Shown: positions 37,698 through 48,309, numbered from the stretch's first letter. The stretch is DNA of 64,000 nt from Sphingomonas montana (GCF_001956315.1 NZ_MOLY01000046.1:310001-374000), one strand, 5' to 3'. Numbers and translations are program-made. Notes: generated by a model not told the origin, from the sequence alone.

Positions 37698-38033
37698 GGC
37701 GCGCAGGGTTGGCGCGACATAGCTTTGGCCTGAGCCGCTGCGGAAGTGTCGATCCGGGGGCGCTGTTGGCTGTCTCGGCTGGGCTCGACGGGGTCCCTCG
37801 ACTGCGCGCGGGATAGGCGGTGCTGAAGCATAACGCATCAGGCGGATTTACTTGCCCCACAATTCCGTCCGGTGCGAGCCGGTCGGGAACCTCGCGCAGG
37901 GTTTTCGACAGGCTCGAACCAAACGGGGCGGGGAAGGGGTGATCGAGGGGTTGTGGGTGGTGGCCTGGCCGCGTCGGGTATAGCCGTGCGGAACGGGGCT
38001 GGCAGTTAGGTTACATCCGATGCGGTAGGGGCG
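37698..38033. repeat. gene-free region with palindromic repeat
   Basis: CCGTCCGGTGCGAGCCGGTC, then AACCTCGCGCAGGGTT and TCGACAGGCTCGAACCAAAC at 37865-37926 form a partly decayed copy of the repeat at 31961. GTCCCTCGACTGCGCGCGGG before it belongs to another short motif, also seen near 54700. No ORF with coding character is seen. Confidence 0.55.
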
Positions 38034-38108
38034 TGGTGGGCGCGGCAGGGATTGAACCTGCGACCCCACCCGTGTGAAGGGTGTGCTCTACCACTGAGCT
38101 ACGCGCCC
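38034..38108 (-). tRNA. tRNA-Val(CAC)
   Basis: This 75-nt tRNA on the minus strand includes CCA. The acceptor GGGCGCG pairs with CGCGCCC, the D arm is GCTCAGTGGTAGAGC, the anticodon stem CACCC/GGGTG encloses TTCACAC (CAC), and the T arm contains GGTTCAATCC. Confidence 0.96.
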
Positions 38109-38222
38109 ACGCCCGGTACCGGCGGCACTGCTTGGCCGGTGGAGCGCGATTAGGGGGTCGATCGCGGCTTGTCCAGCCCCTGTGCCGGGTGGACGGCGAT
38201 CGCGGCGCGGCCGACCGACGGT

Positions 38223-38498
38223 TCAGGCGTTGACGGCGTCTTTCAGGCCCTTGCCGGGCTTGAACTTCGGCTGGCTGGACGCGGCGATCTTCATCGGTTC
38301 GCCGGTCCGCGGATTGCGGCCGGTGGACGCCTTGCGCTTCGACACCAGGAAGGTGCCGAACCCGACAAGGCGGACCTCGTCGCCGCGCGCCAGCACGGCG
38401 CTCATGGTGTCGAACACCGCGTCGACCGCCTTGACCGCGTCGCCGCGGGTCAGGCCGGATGCCTCGGCAACGGCACCGATCAAGTCTTGCTTGTTCAT
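38223..38498 (-). CDS. hup: DNA-binding protein HU
   Basis: This 91-residue histone-like protein compacts [33 protein letters not shown] is the helical body, [28 protein letters not shown] is the DNA-binding arm with the R-x-G-R-N-P-x-T-G signature, and [13 protein letters not shown] is the end. The start at 38498 follows CAGGGGGACATGTAAGCG. It lies downstream of lon on the same strand, with its own promoter-like sequence between them. Confidence 0.97.
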   Translation of the reverse strand: MNKQDLIGAVAEASGLTRGDAVKAVDAVFDTMSAVLARGDEVRLVGFGTFLVSKRKASTGRNPRTGEPMKIAASSQPKFKPGKGLKDAVNA

Positions 38499-38522
38499 CG
38501 CTTACATGTCCCCCTGGGAGCC

Positions 38523-38546
38523 GCGGTGCGTTGAGTCGCGCACCGC
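38523..38546 (-). other. perfect hairpin in hup 5' leader
   Basis: GCGGTGCG and CGCACCGC form a perfect 8-bp stem around an 8-base loop, located between the hup promoter and its ribosome binding site. It could stabilise the mRNA, affect translation or be part of lon transcript termination. Confidence 0.5.
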
Positions 38547-38558
38547 GATCAATCCACT

Positions 38559-38588
38559 ATCTAACAGACGCATGACGATGGCTGTCAA
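38559..38588 (-). promoter_or_regulatory. sigma-70-type promoter of hup
   Basis: On the minus strand TTGACA (38588-38583) and TTAGAT (38564-38559) are separated by 18 bases. It lies 26 bases after the lon stop codon and gives a leader of about 50 bases. Confidence 0.6.
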
Positions 38589-38613
38589 ACCACCGCCGTA
38601 CGATTTGCGGCGA

Positions 38614-41016
38614 TCAGTGACGGACGGACGGTTCGGGCGTTACGCCCGGCACCGGGGTGGGTGGCAAGGCGGCCAGTTCGTCCGCCTCGGTCCATTCGAT
38701 CGGCACCAGCTGTTCGGTCAGCGCGAGCGCCAGCACCTCGTCGACATGCGACACCGGAATGATCTTCAGCGACGTCGTGATGTTCGCCGGCATCTCGGCC
38801 AGGTCCTTCTCGTTTTCGGCCGGGATCAGGACGGTGGTGATCCCGCCGCGCAAGGCCGCGAGCAGTTTCTCCTTCAGCCCGCCGATCGGCAGGACGCGAC
38901 CGCGGAGCGTCACCTCACCCGTCATCGCCACGTCGCGGCGGACCGGAACGCCGGTCAGGGTGGAGACCATGGCCGTCACCATTCCGATGCCGGCGGACGG
39001 ACCGTCCTTCGGCACTGCGCCCTCGGGCAGATGGATGTGGATGTCCTTGCGGTTGAACAGCGATGGCTTGACCCCGTAGCTGGGCGCGCGGGCGCGGACG
39101 AACGACCACGCGGCCTGGACGGACTCGTTCATGACCTCGCCCAGCTTGCCGGTCGTCTTGATGAGGCCCTTGCCCGGCGTGGTGACCGATTCGATCGTCA
39201 GCAGCTCGCCGCCCACCTCGGTCCAGGCGAGACCGGTGACCGCACCGATCTGGTCCTCTTCCTCGCCAATGCCGAAGCGGTATTTCCGGATGCCGGAGAA
39301 TTCGGCAAGATTGTCGACCGTGACCTCGATCCGCCCGTCCTTCTTCTCGAGGATGCGGCGGAGCGCCTTGCGGGCCACCTTGGCAATCTCGCGCTCCAGC
39401 GTGCGGACGCCGGCTTCGCGCGTATAGTAGCGGATGATATCGCGCAGCGCGGGTTCGGTCAGGACGAACTCGCTGGCTTTCAGGCCATGCGCATCGATCT
39501 GCTTTTCGAGCAGATGCGCCTTGGCGATCTCGACCTTCTCGTCCTCGGTATACCCTTCGAGCCGGATGATCTCCATCCGGTCGAGCAGCGGCTGCGGCAG
39601 GTTGAGCGAGTTCGCCGTGCAGACGAACATCACGTCCGACAGATCGATGTCGATTTCCAGATAATGATCCTGGAACTTGGCGTTCTGTTCCGGGTCGAGC
39701 ACCTCCAGCAGCGCGGAGGCGGGATCGCCGCGGAAATCCTGGCCGAGCTTGTCGATCTCGTCGAGCAGGAACAGCGGGTTGGACGCGCCGGCCTTTTTCA
39801 GGTTCGTGACGATCTTGCCGGGCAGCGAGCCGATATAGGTACGGCGGTGACCACGGATCTCGGCCTCGTCCCGCACGCCGCCGAGCGACTGGCGGATGAA
39901 CTCACGCCCGGTCGCCTTGGCGATCGAACGGCCGAGCGACGTCTTGCCGACGCCGGGCGGGCCGACGAGGCAGAGAATCGGCCCCTTGAGCTTGTTGGTA
40001 CGGGCCTGGACAGCAAGATATTCGACGATCCGGTCCTTGACCTTTTCAAGGCCGAAATGATCGTTGTCGAGGACGGCCTGCGCCGCTTCGATATCCTTCT
40101 TCAGCTTCGACTTCTTGCCCCATGGAAGCCCCAGCAGCACGTCGAGATAGTTGCGGACGACGGTCGCCTCGGCCGACATGGGGGCCATGCCGCGCAGCTT
40201 CTTCAGCTCCGCAGTCGCCTTGGTCTTGGCTTCCTTCGACATCTTCATGCCGGCGATCTTGGCGGCCAGTTCGGCAACCTCGTCGCCGCCATCCTCGCCG
40301 TCGCCATTACCCAGCTCGCGCTGGATCGCCTTCAGCTGTTCGTTCAGATAATATTCGCGCTGGGTCTTCTCCATCTGCCGCTTCACGCGGCTGCGGATCT
40401 TCTTTTCGACCTGAAGGACGCCCAGTTCACCTTCCATGAAGGCGAAACCCATCTCGAGCCGCTTCGTCGGATCCATCTCGACCAGCATCGCCTGCTTGTC
40501 GGCGACCTTGATCGTGACGTTCGCGGCAACCGCATCGGCGAGGCGGAACGCATCTTCGATCTGTCCAAGCTGGACGGCGGTCTCGGCCGGGGTCTTCTTG
40601 TTGAGCTTTGCGTAATTTTCGAACTGGTCGACCACCGATCGCATCAGCGCGGTGACCTCCGCACCCGTCGCCTCGACATCGGCAAGCGTTTCGACCGTCG
40701 CGGTCAGATGATCGCCGCTGTCGTCCAGATTCGTGATCGTCGCACGTTGGCGCCCCTCCACCAGCACGCGGACGGTGCCGTCGGGAAGCTTCAGCAGCTG
40801 AAGCACGGTGGCGGTGACGCCCAGATCATAAAGCTGCGAACGGTCCGGATCGTTCTCGGCGGGATCGAGCTGGGCCACGAGGAAGATCGCCTTGTCGGCG
40901 GCCATGGCGGTTTCGAGCGCAGCTACCGACTTGTCGCGGCCGACGAACAGCGGGACGATCATGTGCGGAAAAACGACGATATCACGAAGGGGGAGGACGG
41001 GAAGGGTCTCGGTCAT
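38614..41016 (-). CDS. lon: ATP-dependent protease Lon
   Basis: This 800-residue cytoplasmic AAA+ protease degrades misfolded and regulatory proteins. The N-terminal substrate domain ([20 protein letters not shown]) is followed by the AAA+ module with Walker [16 protein letters not shown] and Walker B FLLDEIDK. The protease domain has the catalytic Ser in [11 protein letters not shown] and the Lys in [14 protein letters not shown] short tail ([16 protein letters not shown]) ends it. The ATG at 41016 follows CCGGAGCTTTC; a longer ORF start at 41058 has no such site. A heat-shock promoter-like sequence lies upstream. Confidence 0.97.
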   Translation of the reverse strand: MTETLPVLPLRDIVVFPHMIVPLFVGRDKSVAALETAMAADKAIFLVAQLDPAENDPDRSQLYDLGVTATVLQLLKLPDGTVRVLVEGRQRATITNLDDSGDHLTATVETLADVEATGAEVTALMRSVVDQFENYAKLNKKTPAETAVQLGQIEDAFRLADAVAANVTIKVADKQAMLVEMDPTKRLEMGFAFMEGELGVLQVEKKIRSRVKRQMEKTQREYYLNEQLKAIQRELGNGDGEDGGDEVAELAAKIAGMKMSKEAKTKATAELKKLRGMAPMSAEATVVRNYLDVLLGLPWGKKSKLKKDIEAAQAVLDNDHFGLEKVKDRIVEYLAVQARTNKLKGPILCLVGPPGVGKTSLGRSIAKATGREFIRQSLGGVRDEAEIRGHRRTYIGSLPGKIVTNLKKAGASNPLFLLDEIDKLGQDFRGDPASALLEVLDPEQNAKFQDHYLEIDIDLSDVMFVCTANSLNLPQPLLDRMEIIRLEGYTEDEKVEIAKAHLLEKQIDAHGLKASEFVLTEPALRDIIRYYTREAGVRTLEREIAKVARKALRRILEKKDGRIEVTVDNLAEFSGIRKYRFGIGEEEDQIGAVTGLAWTEVGGELLTIESVTTPGKGLIKTTGKLGEVMNESVQAAWSFVRARAPSYGVKPSLFNRKDIHIHLPEGAVPKDGPSAGIGMVTAMVSTLTGVPVRRDVAMTGEVTLRGRVLPIGGLKEKLLAALRGGITTVLIPAENEKDLAEMPANITTSLKIIPVSHVDEVLALALTEQLVPIEWTEADELAALPPTPVPGVTPEPSVRH

Positions 41017-41059
41017 GAAAGCTCCGGTGGCCACGCGGGACTGCGGCCTGTTGAGCAAG

Positions 41060-41087
41060 ATATGGGCATATGCGATTGCACAATCAA
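41060..41087 (-). promoter_or_regulatory. RpoH-like promoter of lon
   Basis: On the minus strand TTGATT (41087-41082), 15 bases, then CCCATAT (41066-41060). CCCATnT is the -10 of heat-shock promoters; the -35 is less like CTTGAA. It lies 44 bases before the lon start codon. Confidence 0.35.
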
Positions 41088-41151
41088 TGAATGCTACGGA
41101 TGCGCAACGACGCGATGCGACGACTTTCGTCGGTCACGCGTTGGGGGGCGC

Positions 41152-41409
41152 ATGGACAAGAACACACAGGATATCGTCGCCCTCGCCGCCGCGCGGACCG
41201 GGGAGATGTGCGCCGTCTTCATGATCGGGGACGGGGTGCTGGGGATGCTGCAACCCGATCGACACCTAGCGCTGTGGGAGTCCGACGTGGGTATCGTCGA
41301 CGGGCTGACGCGGCCGTTCCAGGGACGGCCGGGGCGGCGGCGAGTCTATGGTGCGGTGCAATTGCTTGCGGGCGTCTGGCTGGCCTCGCGGATGCGGGTT
41401 TCGCGGTAG
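41152..41409 (+). CDS. small hypothetical protein, divergent from lon
   Basis: This 85-residue protein (MDKNTQDIVALAAARTGEMC... GVLGMLQPDRHLALWESDVG... VQLLAGVWLASRMRVSR) is preceded by TTGGGGGGCGC. The first 60 residues look like an ordinary folded soluble protein; the end is hydrophobic. No family is recognised. Its frame also carries a very long ORF antisense to lon, which is not coding, so the evidence is only its start signal and residue composition. Confidence 0.45.
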   Translation: MDKNTQDIVALAAARTGEMCAVFMIGDGVLGMLQPDRHLALWESDVGIVDGLTRPFQGRPGRRRVYGAVQLLAGVWLASRMRVSR

Positions 41410-41447
41410 CGGGTAGAAGGTTTGTCGGTTTCGCTCGGGATGGATGC

Positions 41448-41518
41448 CAGTATCCCGACGTATGCCGGGGCCCAGGTGAAGCGGTCTTACCCAGGCCCCG
41501 GCTTGCGCCGGGATACTG
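41448..41518. repeat. 71-base palindromic repeat between clpX and hypothetical gene
   Basis: CAGTATCCCG, GGGGCCCAGG, a loop, CCCAGGCCCCGG and CGGGATACTG pair as a long, interrupted hairpin between convergent genes. It may serve as a terminator for both. No exact second copy is in the window, but the outer arm motif TATCCCG recurs near 54588. Confidence 0.6.
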
Positions 41519-41537
41519 ACAGCGGTTGAAGCGCGGC

Positions 41538-42806
<1,269 letters not shown>

Positions 42807-43344
42807 GAACACATTCCTTTGAACCCTCGCGGGCTTGAATCCAGGCAGATTAACCGGCCTCGGGGGCTCCGGGCAATCGGAAATGGGGCAAAGCCGTCGG
42901 GACAGGGATATTGGCGTGCGACGCGCCGCTTGCAAGCGGCCAAGGTTGCGCCATCCGGTGGACCCCCTGTTCCCGTCGTCGGGGCGAAGCCGGGGCACGG
43001 GGACGCACACATCCGATTGCCCCGTGAAGGCACTGACCGTGCCCGCACACATGATCCCGATGAGCCCAGCGATCGACCGTGGCGCTGGCACCTGTCGGGT
43101 GAGGCGTGACACGATCGTTCACCCAAGTTCATACCGACCAACCCGGCCGACATTTGTGCTGGTGGGTGCTGACCGAATGCTGGCGCACAGAATCCGACAG
43201 CGACTGCCCGGTCATGTCGACGGCGGTGAAGTGGCCGGTCGCCGAACGAAACAGCCTGCCGCACGTCATCGCGTGCGACAGGCTGGCTTGGACCGACGGC
43301 GGCACCGGGCTGATTGCCCTCCATGCCGCCGATCCTCCGGCGCG
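42807..43344. other. 538-base gap between clpP and clpX, no gene seen
   Basis: No ORF in this stretch has convincing coding character or a ribosome binding site, and several read straight into clpX in its own frame. Overlapping frames in both directions are open because of GC content only. A promoter for clpX should lie here but none was picked out. The gap is longer than usual between clpP and clpX. Confidence 0.5.
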
Positions 43345-43992
43345 TCAGACGGCTGGCGGGGTTTCGCCGTCGGTGGGTATCGGGCGCTTGTCGAACACGG
43401 CGTCGATCAGGCCGAACTTCAGAGCCTCGTCCGCTTCGAGGAACTTGTCGCGATCCATGGCATGCTCGATCTCCTCGATCGGCTTGCCGGTATACTTGGC
43501 GTACAGCGTGTTGAGCGCGTGCCGCATGCGCAGGATCTCACGCGCCTGGATCTCGATATCCGCGGCCATGCCCTGTGCACCGCCCGACGGCTGATGGATC
43601 ATGATCCGGCTGTTGGTCAGTGCCGAGCGCATGCCGGGTTCGCCGGCCGCGAGCAGGAAGCTGCCCATCGATGCGGCTTGGCCGATGCAGACGGTGCCCA
43701 CCCGCGGGCGGATATACTGCATGGTGTCGTGGATCGCGAGACCCGCCGTCACCACGCCGCCCGGCGAGTTGATGTACATATAGATGTCCTTCTTCGGGTT
43801 TTCCGACTCGAGAAAGAGCAGCTGTGCGGTGATGAGCGAGGCCATATGGTCCTCGACACCGCCGGTGATGAAGATGATCCGCTCGCGCAGCAGGCGTGAA
43901 TAGATGTCGAACGAGCGTTCGCCGCGGTTCGACTGTTCGATGACGATGGGAACGAGGCCGCCGATGATGTCGGCGTGGTCGGGATATGCCAT
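43345..43992 (-). CDS. clpP: ATP-dependent Clp protease proteolytic subunit ClpP
   Basis: This 215-residue serine protease forms the tetradecameric chamber. The propeptide is short; the conserved [20 protein letters not shown], the catalytic Ser in [11 protein letters not shown], the His in [10 protein letters not shown] and the Asp in [14 protein letters not shown] are all present. The N-terminus ([35 protein letters not shown]) is typical of Alphaproteobacteria. AAGGACC precedes the ATG at 43992. A heat-shock promoter-like sequence overlaps the end of the upstream glycosyltransferase gene. Confidence 0.97.
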   Translation of the reverse strand: MAYPDHADIIGGLVPIVIEQSNRGERSFDIYSRLLRERIIFITGGVEDHMASLITAQLLFLESENPKKDIYMYINSPGGVVTAGLAIHDTMQYIRPRVGTVCIGQAASMGSFLLAAGEPGMRSALTNSRIMIHQPSGGAQGMAADIEIQAREILRMRHALNTLYAKYTGKPIEEIEHAMDRDKFLEADEALKFGLIDAVFDKRPIPTDGETPPAV

Positions 43993-44028
43993 GGGGGTAT
44001 TCGGTCCTTCTGCCCTGCGCTGCGTGCA

Positions 44029-44057
44029 ACATCGGCGTTACGCGGGGAAGGTTCAAG
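44029..44057 (-). promoter_or_regulatory. RpoH-like promoter of clpP
   Basis: On the minus strand CTTGAA (44057-44052), 16 bases, CCGATGT (44035-44029), close to the alphaproteobacterial heat-shock consensus (CTTG...C.AT.T). The -35 overlaps the stop codon of the upstream glycosyltransferase gene. Confidence 0.4.
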
Positions 44058-45027
44058 AGGCGGGTGCAGACCGCTTACCGGGGGGCGCTCCGTTACCCGG
44101 ACCCGGAACGGCGAGGTAGGCGAGCCGCCGCATCTCGCGCCGCCCGCGCACGACGGTATCGAGGATGACGCCGCAGAAGAAGGTCAGTACCGCGACGATG
44201 CTGAGCCCGGTCGAGAGGATGGCGGTGGGCAGGCGCGGCACCAGCCCGGTTTCCATGTAAGTCAGCACGAGCGGGATCGCGAGCAGGACGGCGAGCGCGG
44301 CCAGCGACGCGCCGATGCCGCCGAAGAAGAGCACGGGCCGTTCGATCCGGAACAGCGTGAGGATGGTCGACAGGATGCGCCACCCGTCGCGGTAGGTGGC
44401 GAGTTTGGATTCGGAGCCTTCGGGCCGCGCGCCATAGGCGGTCATGACTTCCGCCACCGGCATACGCAGCTCGAGTGCGTGGACGCTGATCTCGGTTTCG
44501 ATCTCGAACCCGGCGCTCAGGACGGGGAAGCTTTTCACGAACCGCCGGGAAAAGACGCGGTAGCCAGACAGGATGTCGCCGAAGCTGCGCCCGAAAAGCC
44601 GGGCGAGCATGCCGGTAAGGACCGCGTTGCCGAGCCGGTGGCCGCGGCGATAGGCGGCCTCCACCTCCGACCGGCGCGCGCCGACGACCATGTCGAGCCG
44701 TTCGTCGAGCAGGCGCTGGACCAGTGCGGGGGCGGCGGCGGCGTCGTAGGTCTCGTCACCGTCGGCCATGACGTAGATGTCGGCATCCACATCGGCGAAC
44801 ATGCGGCGGACGACATGGCCCTTGCCCTGCATCCGTTCAACGCGGACCTCCGCCCCCGCCGCGCGCGCCACGGCGGCGGTGCGATCGGTGCTGTTATTGT
44901 CGTAGACATAGACCGTGGCGGTGGGCAGCGCGGCGCGGAAGGCGGCAACCGTGCGGGCGATCGCCGCTTCTTCGTTGTAGCAGGGCAGGATCACAGCGAT
45001 GCTGGGGGCGGAGGCCGTAGCGGACAT
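44053..45027 (-). CDS. glycosyltransferase family 2 protein (DPM1/GtrB-like)
   Basis: This 324-residue enzyme has a GT-A domain: IAVILPCYNEEAAIARTVAAF, YVYDNNSTDRTAAVARAAGA, and the D-x-D-like VMADGDETYDA. Two C-terminal membrane segments follow (about 225-250 and 260-290). This layout fits polyprenyl-phosphate glycosyltransferases, which load a sugar onto a lipid carrier; the GT-C enzyme at 12 kb would be the kind of enzyme that uses it, though they are not adjacent. Starts at 45027 (preceded by GGTGAAGAC) or 45039 are possible. Confidence 0.87.
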   Translation of the reverse strand: MSATASAPSIAVILPCYNEEAAIARTVAAFRAALPTATVYVYDNNSTDRTAAVARAAGAEVRVERMQGKGHVVRRMFADVDADIYVMADGDETYDAAAAPALVQRLLDERLDMVVGARRSEVEAAYRRGHRLGNAVLTGMLARLFGRSFGDILSGYRVFSRRFVKSFPVLSAGFEIETEISVHALELRMPVAEVMTAYGARPEGSESKLATYRDGWRILSTILTLFRIERPVLFFGGIGASLAALAVLLAIPLVLTYMETGLVPRLPTAILSTGLSIVAVLTFFCGVILDTVVRGRREMRRLAYLAVPGPGNGAPPGKRSAPAS

Positions 45028-45107
45028 GTCTTCACCCATAGCCGCTGTTGGTTAAGGACGCACAGTCCCGTGCGTGTGCGCGACCGGTAACTTCCGTCCC
45101 CCGCCTC

Positions 45108-45134
45108 GTCATCCCGGATCAAGTCCGGGATGAC
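45108..45134. repeat. 27-base palindromic repeat
   Basis: GTCATCCCGGATCAAGTCCG and GGATGAC form a near-perfect palindrome 18 bases beyond the trigger factor stop. It is the same family as 4472-4498, 11832-11857 and 54588-54610. Confidence 0.75.
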
Positions 45135-45152
45135 GGGGGATGAGGGAGTGGA

Positions 45153-46763
45153 TCAGCCTTCGGTCGGCTCGGTGGTTTCGGTCGCTTCGGACGCTTGGGC
45201 CTTCGGCTTCTTGGCGCGCGGCTTCTTGACCGGGGCGTCGGCGGCGACGGTGCCTTCGGCGTCTTCGGCCGACTGCGGCGCAGCTTCGGTCACCTGGGTT
45301 TCGGCGGCGACCGGAGCGCCGGCGTCGTTATGGTCGTGATCGCCGTGATCGTGGCCATGGTCATGGTCATGCCCGGCGTCGTCATGGTCGTGATCGCAAT
45401 CCGGGCCGTGGACGTGCGGCTGGCCAAGATTGTCGGCGTCCGCCTCGATCTCGGACTCCAGTTCGGCACGTTCGACGGTGCGGTCGGTGATCTCGGCGCG
45501 TTCGAACAGGAAGTCGACGACCTTGTCCTCGTACAGCGGGGCGCGCAGCTGGGCTGCGGCCATCGGGTCCTGCTGGACATACTGGATGAAGCGCTTCTGG
45601 TCCTCGCCGCGATACTGCTGCGCGGCCTGGGCGATCAGGCGGTTCATCTCGGGCTGGCTGACCTCGACACCGTTGCGCTGGCCGATTTCCGACAGGAGAA
45701 GCCCGAGGCGGACGCGGCGGACGGCGATGGCGCGGTAGTCCTCGCGGTCGCCTTCCAGCTCGGCGCGGGCGGCCTCCGGGTCTTCCTCGTGGCTCGCTTC
45801 ATGATCGAGCTGACGCCAGATCTGCTCGAATTCGGCCTCCACCATCGATGGCGGCACGTCGAAGTCGTGAGCGTCGGCGAGCTGGTCGAGCAGCTTGCGC
45901 TTCATGTGGGTGCGGGTGAGGCCGTTCAGCTCCTGCTCGACCTGACCCTTCAGCAAGCCACGCAGCTGTTCCATGCTCTCGAGCCCGAGCGACTTGGCGA
46001 AATCCTCGTCCGCGGCGGCTTCCTTGGGGACCTGGATCTTCGTGACGGTGACGTCGAAGGTCGCGGGCTTACCCTTGAGGTAGGCGACATTATAATCGTC
46101 CGGGAAGGTGACGTTCAGCGTGCGGCTCTCGCCCGCCTTGACGCCTTCGAGGCCGGATTCGAAACCAGGGATGAGCCGGCCGGAGCCGAGTTCGACCGAC
46201 ATGTCGGACCCGGTGCCGCCGTCGAACGGCTCGCCATCGACCTTGCCGACGAAGTCCATGACGACCAGGTCGCCCTCGACCGCGGGGTGGCCTTCCATCG
46301 CGTCGTCGAAGCTCTTCTGCTGGCCGGCAAGGCGGCGGACCTGCGCGTCGATCTCGTCGTCGGTCGGCTCGACCGTCAGGCGTTCCAGCTTCAGCCCTTC
46401 GATCTGCGGTTCCGGCACGTCGGGCAGGATTTCGAGCGTGACGTTGAGCGCGGCATCCTTGCCGGGTTCGTAGCCATCGACCAGTTCGACCGCGGGCTGC
46501 ATCGCCGGGCGAAGGCGCTGTTCGGCCATCAACGCCTGCACGCCGTCGCGAACGGCGGCGTCGAGCGCCTGCTGTTCAAGCGCCGGGCCGTGCATCTTGC
46601 GGACCAGGTTGGCGGGCACCTTGCCGGGGCGGAAGCCGGGCATGCGGATGGTGGGGGCGGCCTGCTTGATCTCCGCATCGACCCGCTTGGCGATGTCGGC
46701 GGCGGGGATGGTGAGCGTGTAGGCGCGCTTGAGGCCCTCGTTCAGCGTCTCGACAGTCTGCAT
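45153..46763 (-). CDS. tig: trigger factor with His/Asp-rich C-terminal extension
   Basis: This 536-residue ribosome-bound chaperone and peptidyl-prolyl isomerase is about 100 residues longer than usual. The N-terminal ribosome-binding domain has the signature PGFRPGKVPANLV. The FKBP-type PPIase domain (about 150-245) contains GDLVVMDFVGKVDGEPFDGG. The helical C-domain ends near residue 449. Residues 450-479 are a tail with 11 histidines (for example HDHDHGHDHGDHDH) and one Cys, and then a Glu/Ala/Thr-rich region with KKPRAKKPKA. The tail may bind metal ions, as in SlyD (inference). ATG 46763 gives the expected MQTVETLNEGLKRAY start. tRNA-Leu lies upstream on the same strand. Confidence 0.95.
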   Translation of the reverse strand: MQTVETLNEGLKRAYTLTIPAADIAKRVDAEIKQAAPTIRMPGFRPGKVPANLVRKMHGPALEQQALDAAVRDGVQALMAEQRLRPAMQPAVELVDGYEPGKDAALNVTLEILPDVPEPQIEGLKLERLTVEPTDDEIDAQVRRLAGQQKSFDDAMEGHPAVEGDLVVMDFVGKVDGEPFDGGTGSDMSVELGSGRLIPGFESGLEGVKAGESRTLNVTFPDDYNVAYLKGKPATFDVTVTKIQVPKEAAADEDFAKSLGLESMEQLRGLLKGQVEQELNGLTRTHMKRKLLDQLADAHDFDVPPSMVEAEFEQIWRQLDHEASHEEDPEAARAELEGDREDYRAIAVRRVRLGLLLSEIGQRNGVEVSQPEMNRLIAQAAQQYRGEDQKRFIQYVQQDPMAAAQLRAPLYEDKVVDFLFERAEITDRTVERAELESEIEADADNLGQPHVHGPDCDHDHDDAGHDHDHGHDHGDHDHNDAGAPVAAETQVTEAAPQSAEDAEGTVAADAPVKKPRAKKPKAQASEATETTEPTEG

Positions 46764-46827
46764 CGATGTTCTCGTTCTTTCTCGGAATGTCGTCCGGGGA
46801 GGCACTCCACCCGTACGGGGCGGAGAT

Positions 46828-46911
46828 GGTGCGGGCGAAGGGACTCGAACCCCCACATCTTGCGATACTTGGACCTAAACCAAGCGCGTCTACCAATTCC
46901 GCCACGCCCGC
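46828..46911 (-). tRNA. tRNA-Leu(TAG)
   Basis: This 84-nt class II tRNA on the minus strand includes CCA. The acceptor GCGGGCG pairs with CGCCCGC, the anticodon loop TTTAGGT gives TAG, the variable arm is TATCGCAAGATG and the T arm contains GGTTCGAGTCC. Confidence 0.95.
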
Positions 46912-46987
46912 ATGAGGCCCGGTCGGCGGGGCATATAACAGGGAAGGCCTGCCAAGCAAGCACGCAGACTCCGGTGGGTGCCGACGT

Positions 46988-47012
46988 GGACCCGGCGGGC
47001 GGGCGGTGCGTT
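46988..47012 (+). promoter_or_regulatory. weak candidate EcfG promoter of the gene at 47047
   Basis: GGACC (46988-46992) and CGTT (47009-47012) are separated by 16 bases. One base differs from the GGAAC -35, so it is weaker evidence than the other sites. Confidence 0.35.
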
Positions 47013-47046
47013 CGGGTAGGGCAAGTATCCAACGAGGAGACAGACC

Positions 47047-47247
47047 ATGGCGACCGATCCGAACCAGACGCCGGACAGCCCGCCCGCCGGCCCCGACGAC
47101 GCGCCAGACCAGTTCGCGCCCGGAGCGACGCCGAAGCAGGACGATCCCGACGCGGGGCAGTCGCCGATGGAGGATCCGGGCAGCGACGGCGGTACCGGTG
47201 GTACGGGCGGCACGACCGGTCCGCAGGATCACGACGTCACATCGTGA
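47047..47247 (+). CDS. small disordered acidic protein, unknown function
   Basis: This 66-residue protein is rich in Pro, Gly, Asp and Gln (MATDPNQTPDSPPAGPDDAP... GSDGGTGGTGGTTGPQDHDV), with a run of GGT repeats, and is probably unfolded. GAGGAGACAGACC before the ATG is a strong ribosome binding site. The stop overlaps GTG 47244 of the aldose epimerase gene (GTGA). Confidence 0.65.
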   Translation: MATDPNQTPDSPPAGPDDAPDQFAPGATPKQDDPDAGQSPMEDPGSDGGTGGTGGTTGPQDHDVTS

Positions 47248-48158
47248 CGGCGGCAGAGCAGGCGGCCGGGCAGTCGGACGCCGGCGACGTGGTGATCGCA
47301 TCGTCCGGGCTGGTCGTCACGATCAGTCCGGACGGCGCGGAGTTGCAACGCATCGTCGACGACGCCGGCCGCGACCTGTTGTGGGATGGCGACCCCGCGT
47401 TCTGGACCGGGCGCGCCCCGTTGCTGTTCCCGATCGTCGGGGGCCTGGAGGGCGGTACGTACCGGGTCGACGGCGCGCGCTACGCCTTGCCGAAGCATGG
47501 CTTTGCCCGGACGAGCCGGTTCGAAACGATGGAATGCGGGGCGGATTTCGCCCGGTTCCGGCTGACCGATTCGGATGCGACGCGGGCGGTCTATCCGTTC
47601 GCGTTCATGCTCGACATCCTGTTTACGGTGGCGGGCGACCGGCTGGACATGGTCGCGACGCTGACCAACCCTGGAAAAGTCGTGTTGCCGGCGTCGTTCG
47701 GCTTCCATCCGGCATTGCGCTGGCCGCTGCCCTATGGGGCGGGCCGGGCGGATCATGTCGTGCGGTTCGACCGGCCGGAGCCGGAACCGGTGCGCACCGT
47801 GACGCCGGCCGGGCTGATCGCGGCGGAGCCGCTATCTTCTCCGGTCGAAGGGAATCTACTGGTGCTGCGCGACGAGCTGTTCGCGGTGGATGCGGTGATC
47901 TTCGACCGGTTGCAGAGCAGGGGCCTCTGGTACGGCAGCGCGGGCGGGACGGGCGTGCGCGTGGATTTCGAAGACATGCCGGACCTGGGCATCTGGACCA
48001 AGCCGGGGGCGGGCTATCTGTGCATCGAGCCGTGGCAGGGAATGGCGGACCCGGATGGATATGCGGGGGATTTTCGCGAGAAGCCGGGGGTGGTCGAGGT
48101 CGCGCCGGGTGGATCGCGGCAGTTTGCGATGCGTATGGAGTTCGGGGTGCGTGCCTGA
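47244..48158 (+). CDS. aldose 1-epimerase family protein (LacX-like)
   Basis: This 304-residue cytoplasmic protein has the galactose mutarotase fold: GAELQRIVDDAGRDLLWDGD, then FWTGRAPLLFPIVGGLEGG, the catalytic-type His in LPKHGFARTSRF and SFGFHPALRWPL, and the acidic residue in GYLCIEPWQGMADP. This spacing fits the LacX/YeaD-like branch. The sugar is unknown. The start at GTG 47244 is not backed by a clear ribosome binding site, so a GTG near 47290 is a possible alternative. Confidence 0.82.
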   Translation: MTAAEQAAGQSDAGDVVIASSGLVVTISPDGAELQRIVDDAGRDLLWDGDPAFWTGRAPLLFPIVGGLEGGTYRVDGARYALPKHGFARTSRFETMECGADFARFRLTDSDATRAVYPFAFMLDILFTVAGDRLDMVATLTNPGKVVLPASFGFHPALRWPLPYGAGRADHVVRFDRPEPEPVRTVTPAGLIAAEPLSSPVEGNLLVLRDELFAVDAVIFDRLQSRGLWYGSAGGTGVRVDFEDMPDLGIWTKPGAGYLCIEPWQGMADPDGYAGDFREKPGVVEVAPGGSRQFAMRMEFGVRA

Positions 48159-48244
48159 GCGGCGTTTAGCGGGGGCTGTTGGTTTCTCGACCTTGCTCGA
48201 AGGTCCCTAGACTTCGGTCGGGACGGGCGGGGCGGATTTTTCCG

Positions 48245-48309
48245 GTTTTGTTTAGTTCGAGCTTGGTGAAAACTCCGCACGGAGTTCTCGCCGGGTTCGA
48301 ACCAAACGG
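48245..48309. repeat. diverged palindromic repeat
   Basis: TTTAGTTCGAGCTTGGTGAA and TTCTCGCCGGGTTCGAACCA form decayed arms around ACTCCGCACGGAGT, which is itself a perfect palindrome. It is between two convergent genes and belongs to the 31961 family. Confidence 0.55.

Noticed and set aside
38182-41151. Very long plus-strand ORF across hup and lon
   Set aside because: It is the shadow of two well-recognised genes. Only its last 85 codons, after ATG 41152, could be real, and they are listed separately with low confidence.
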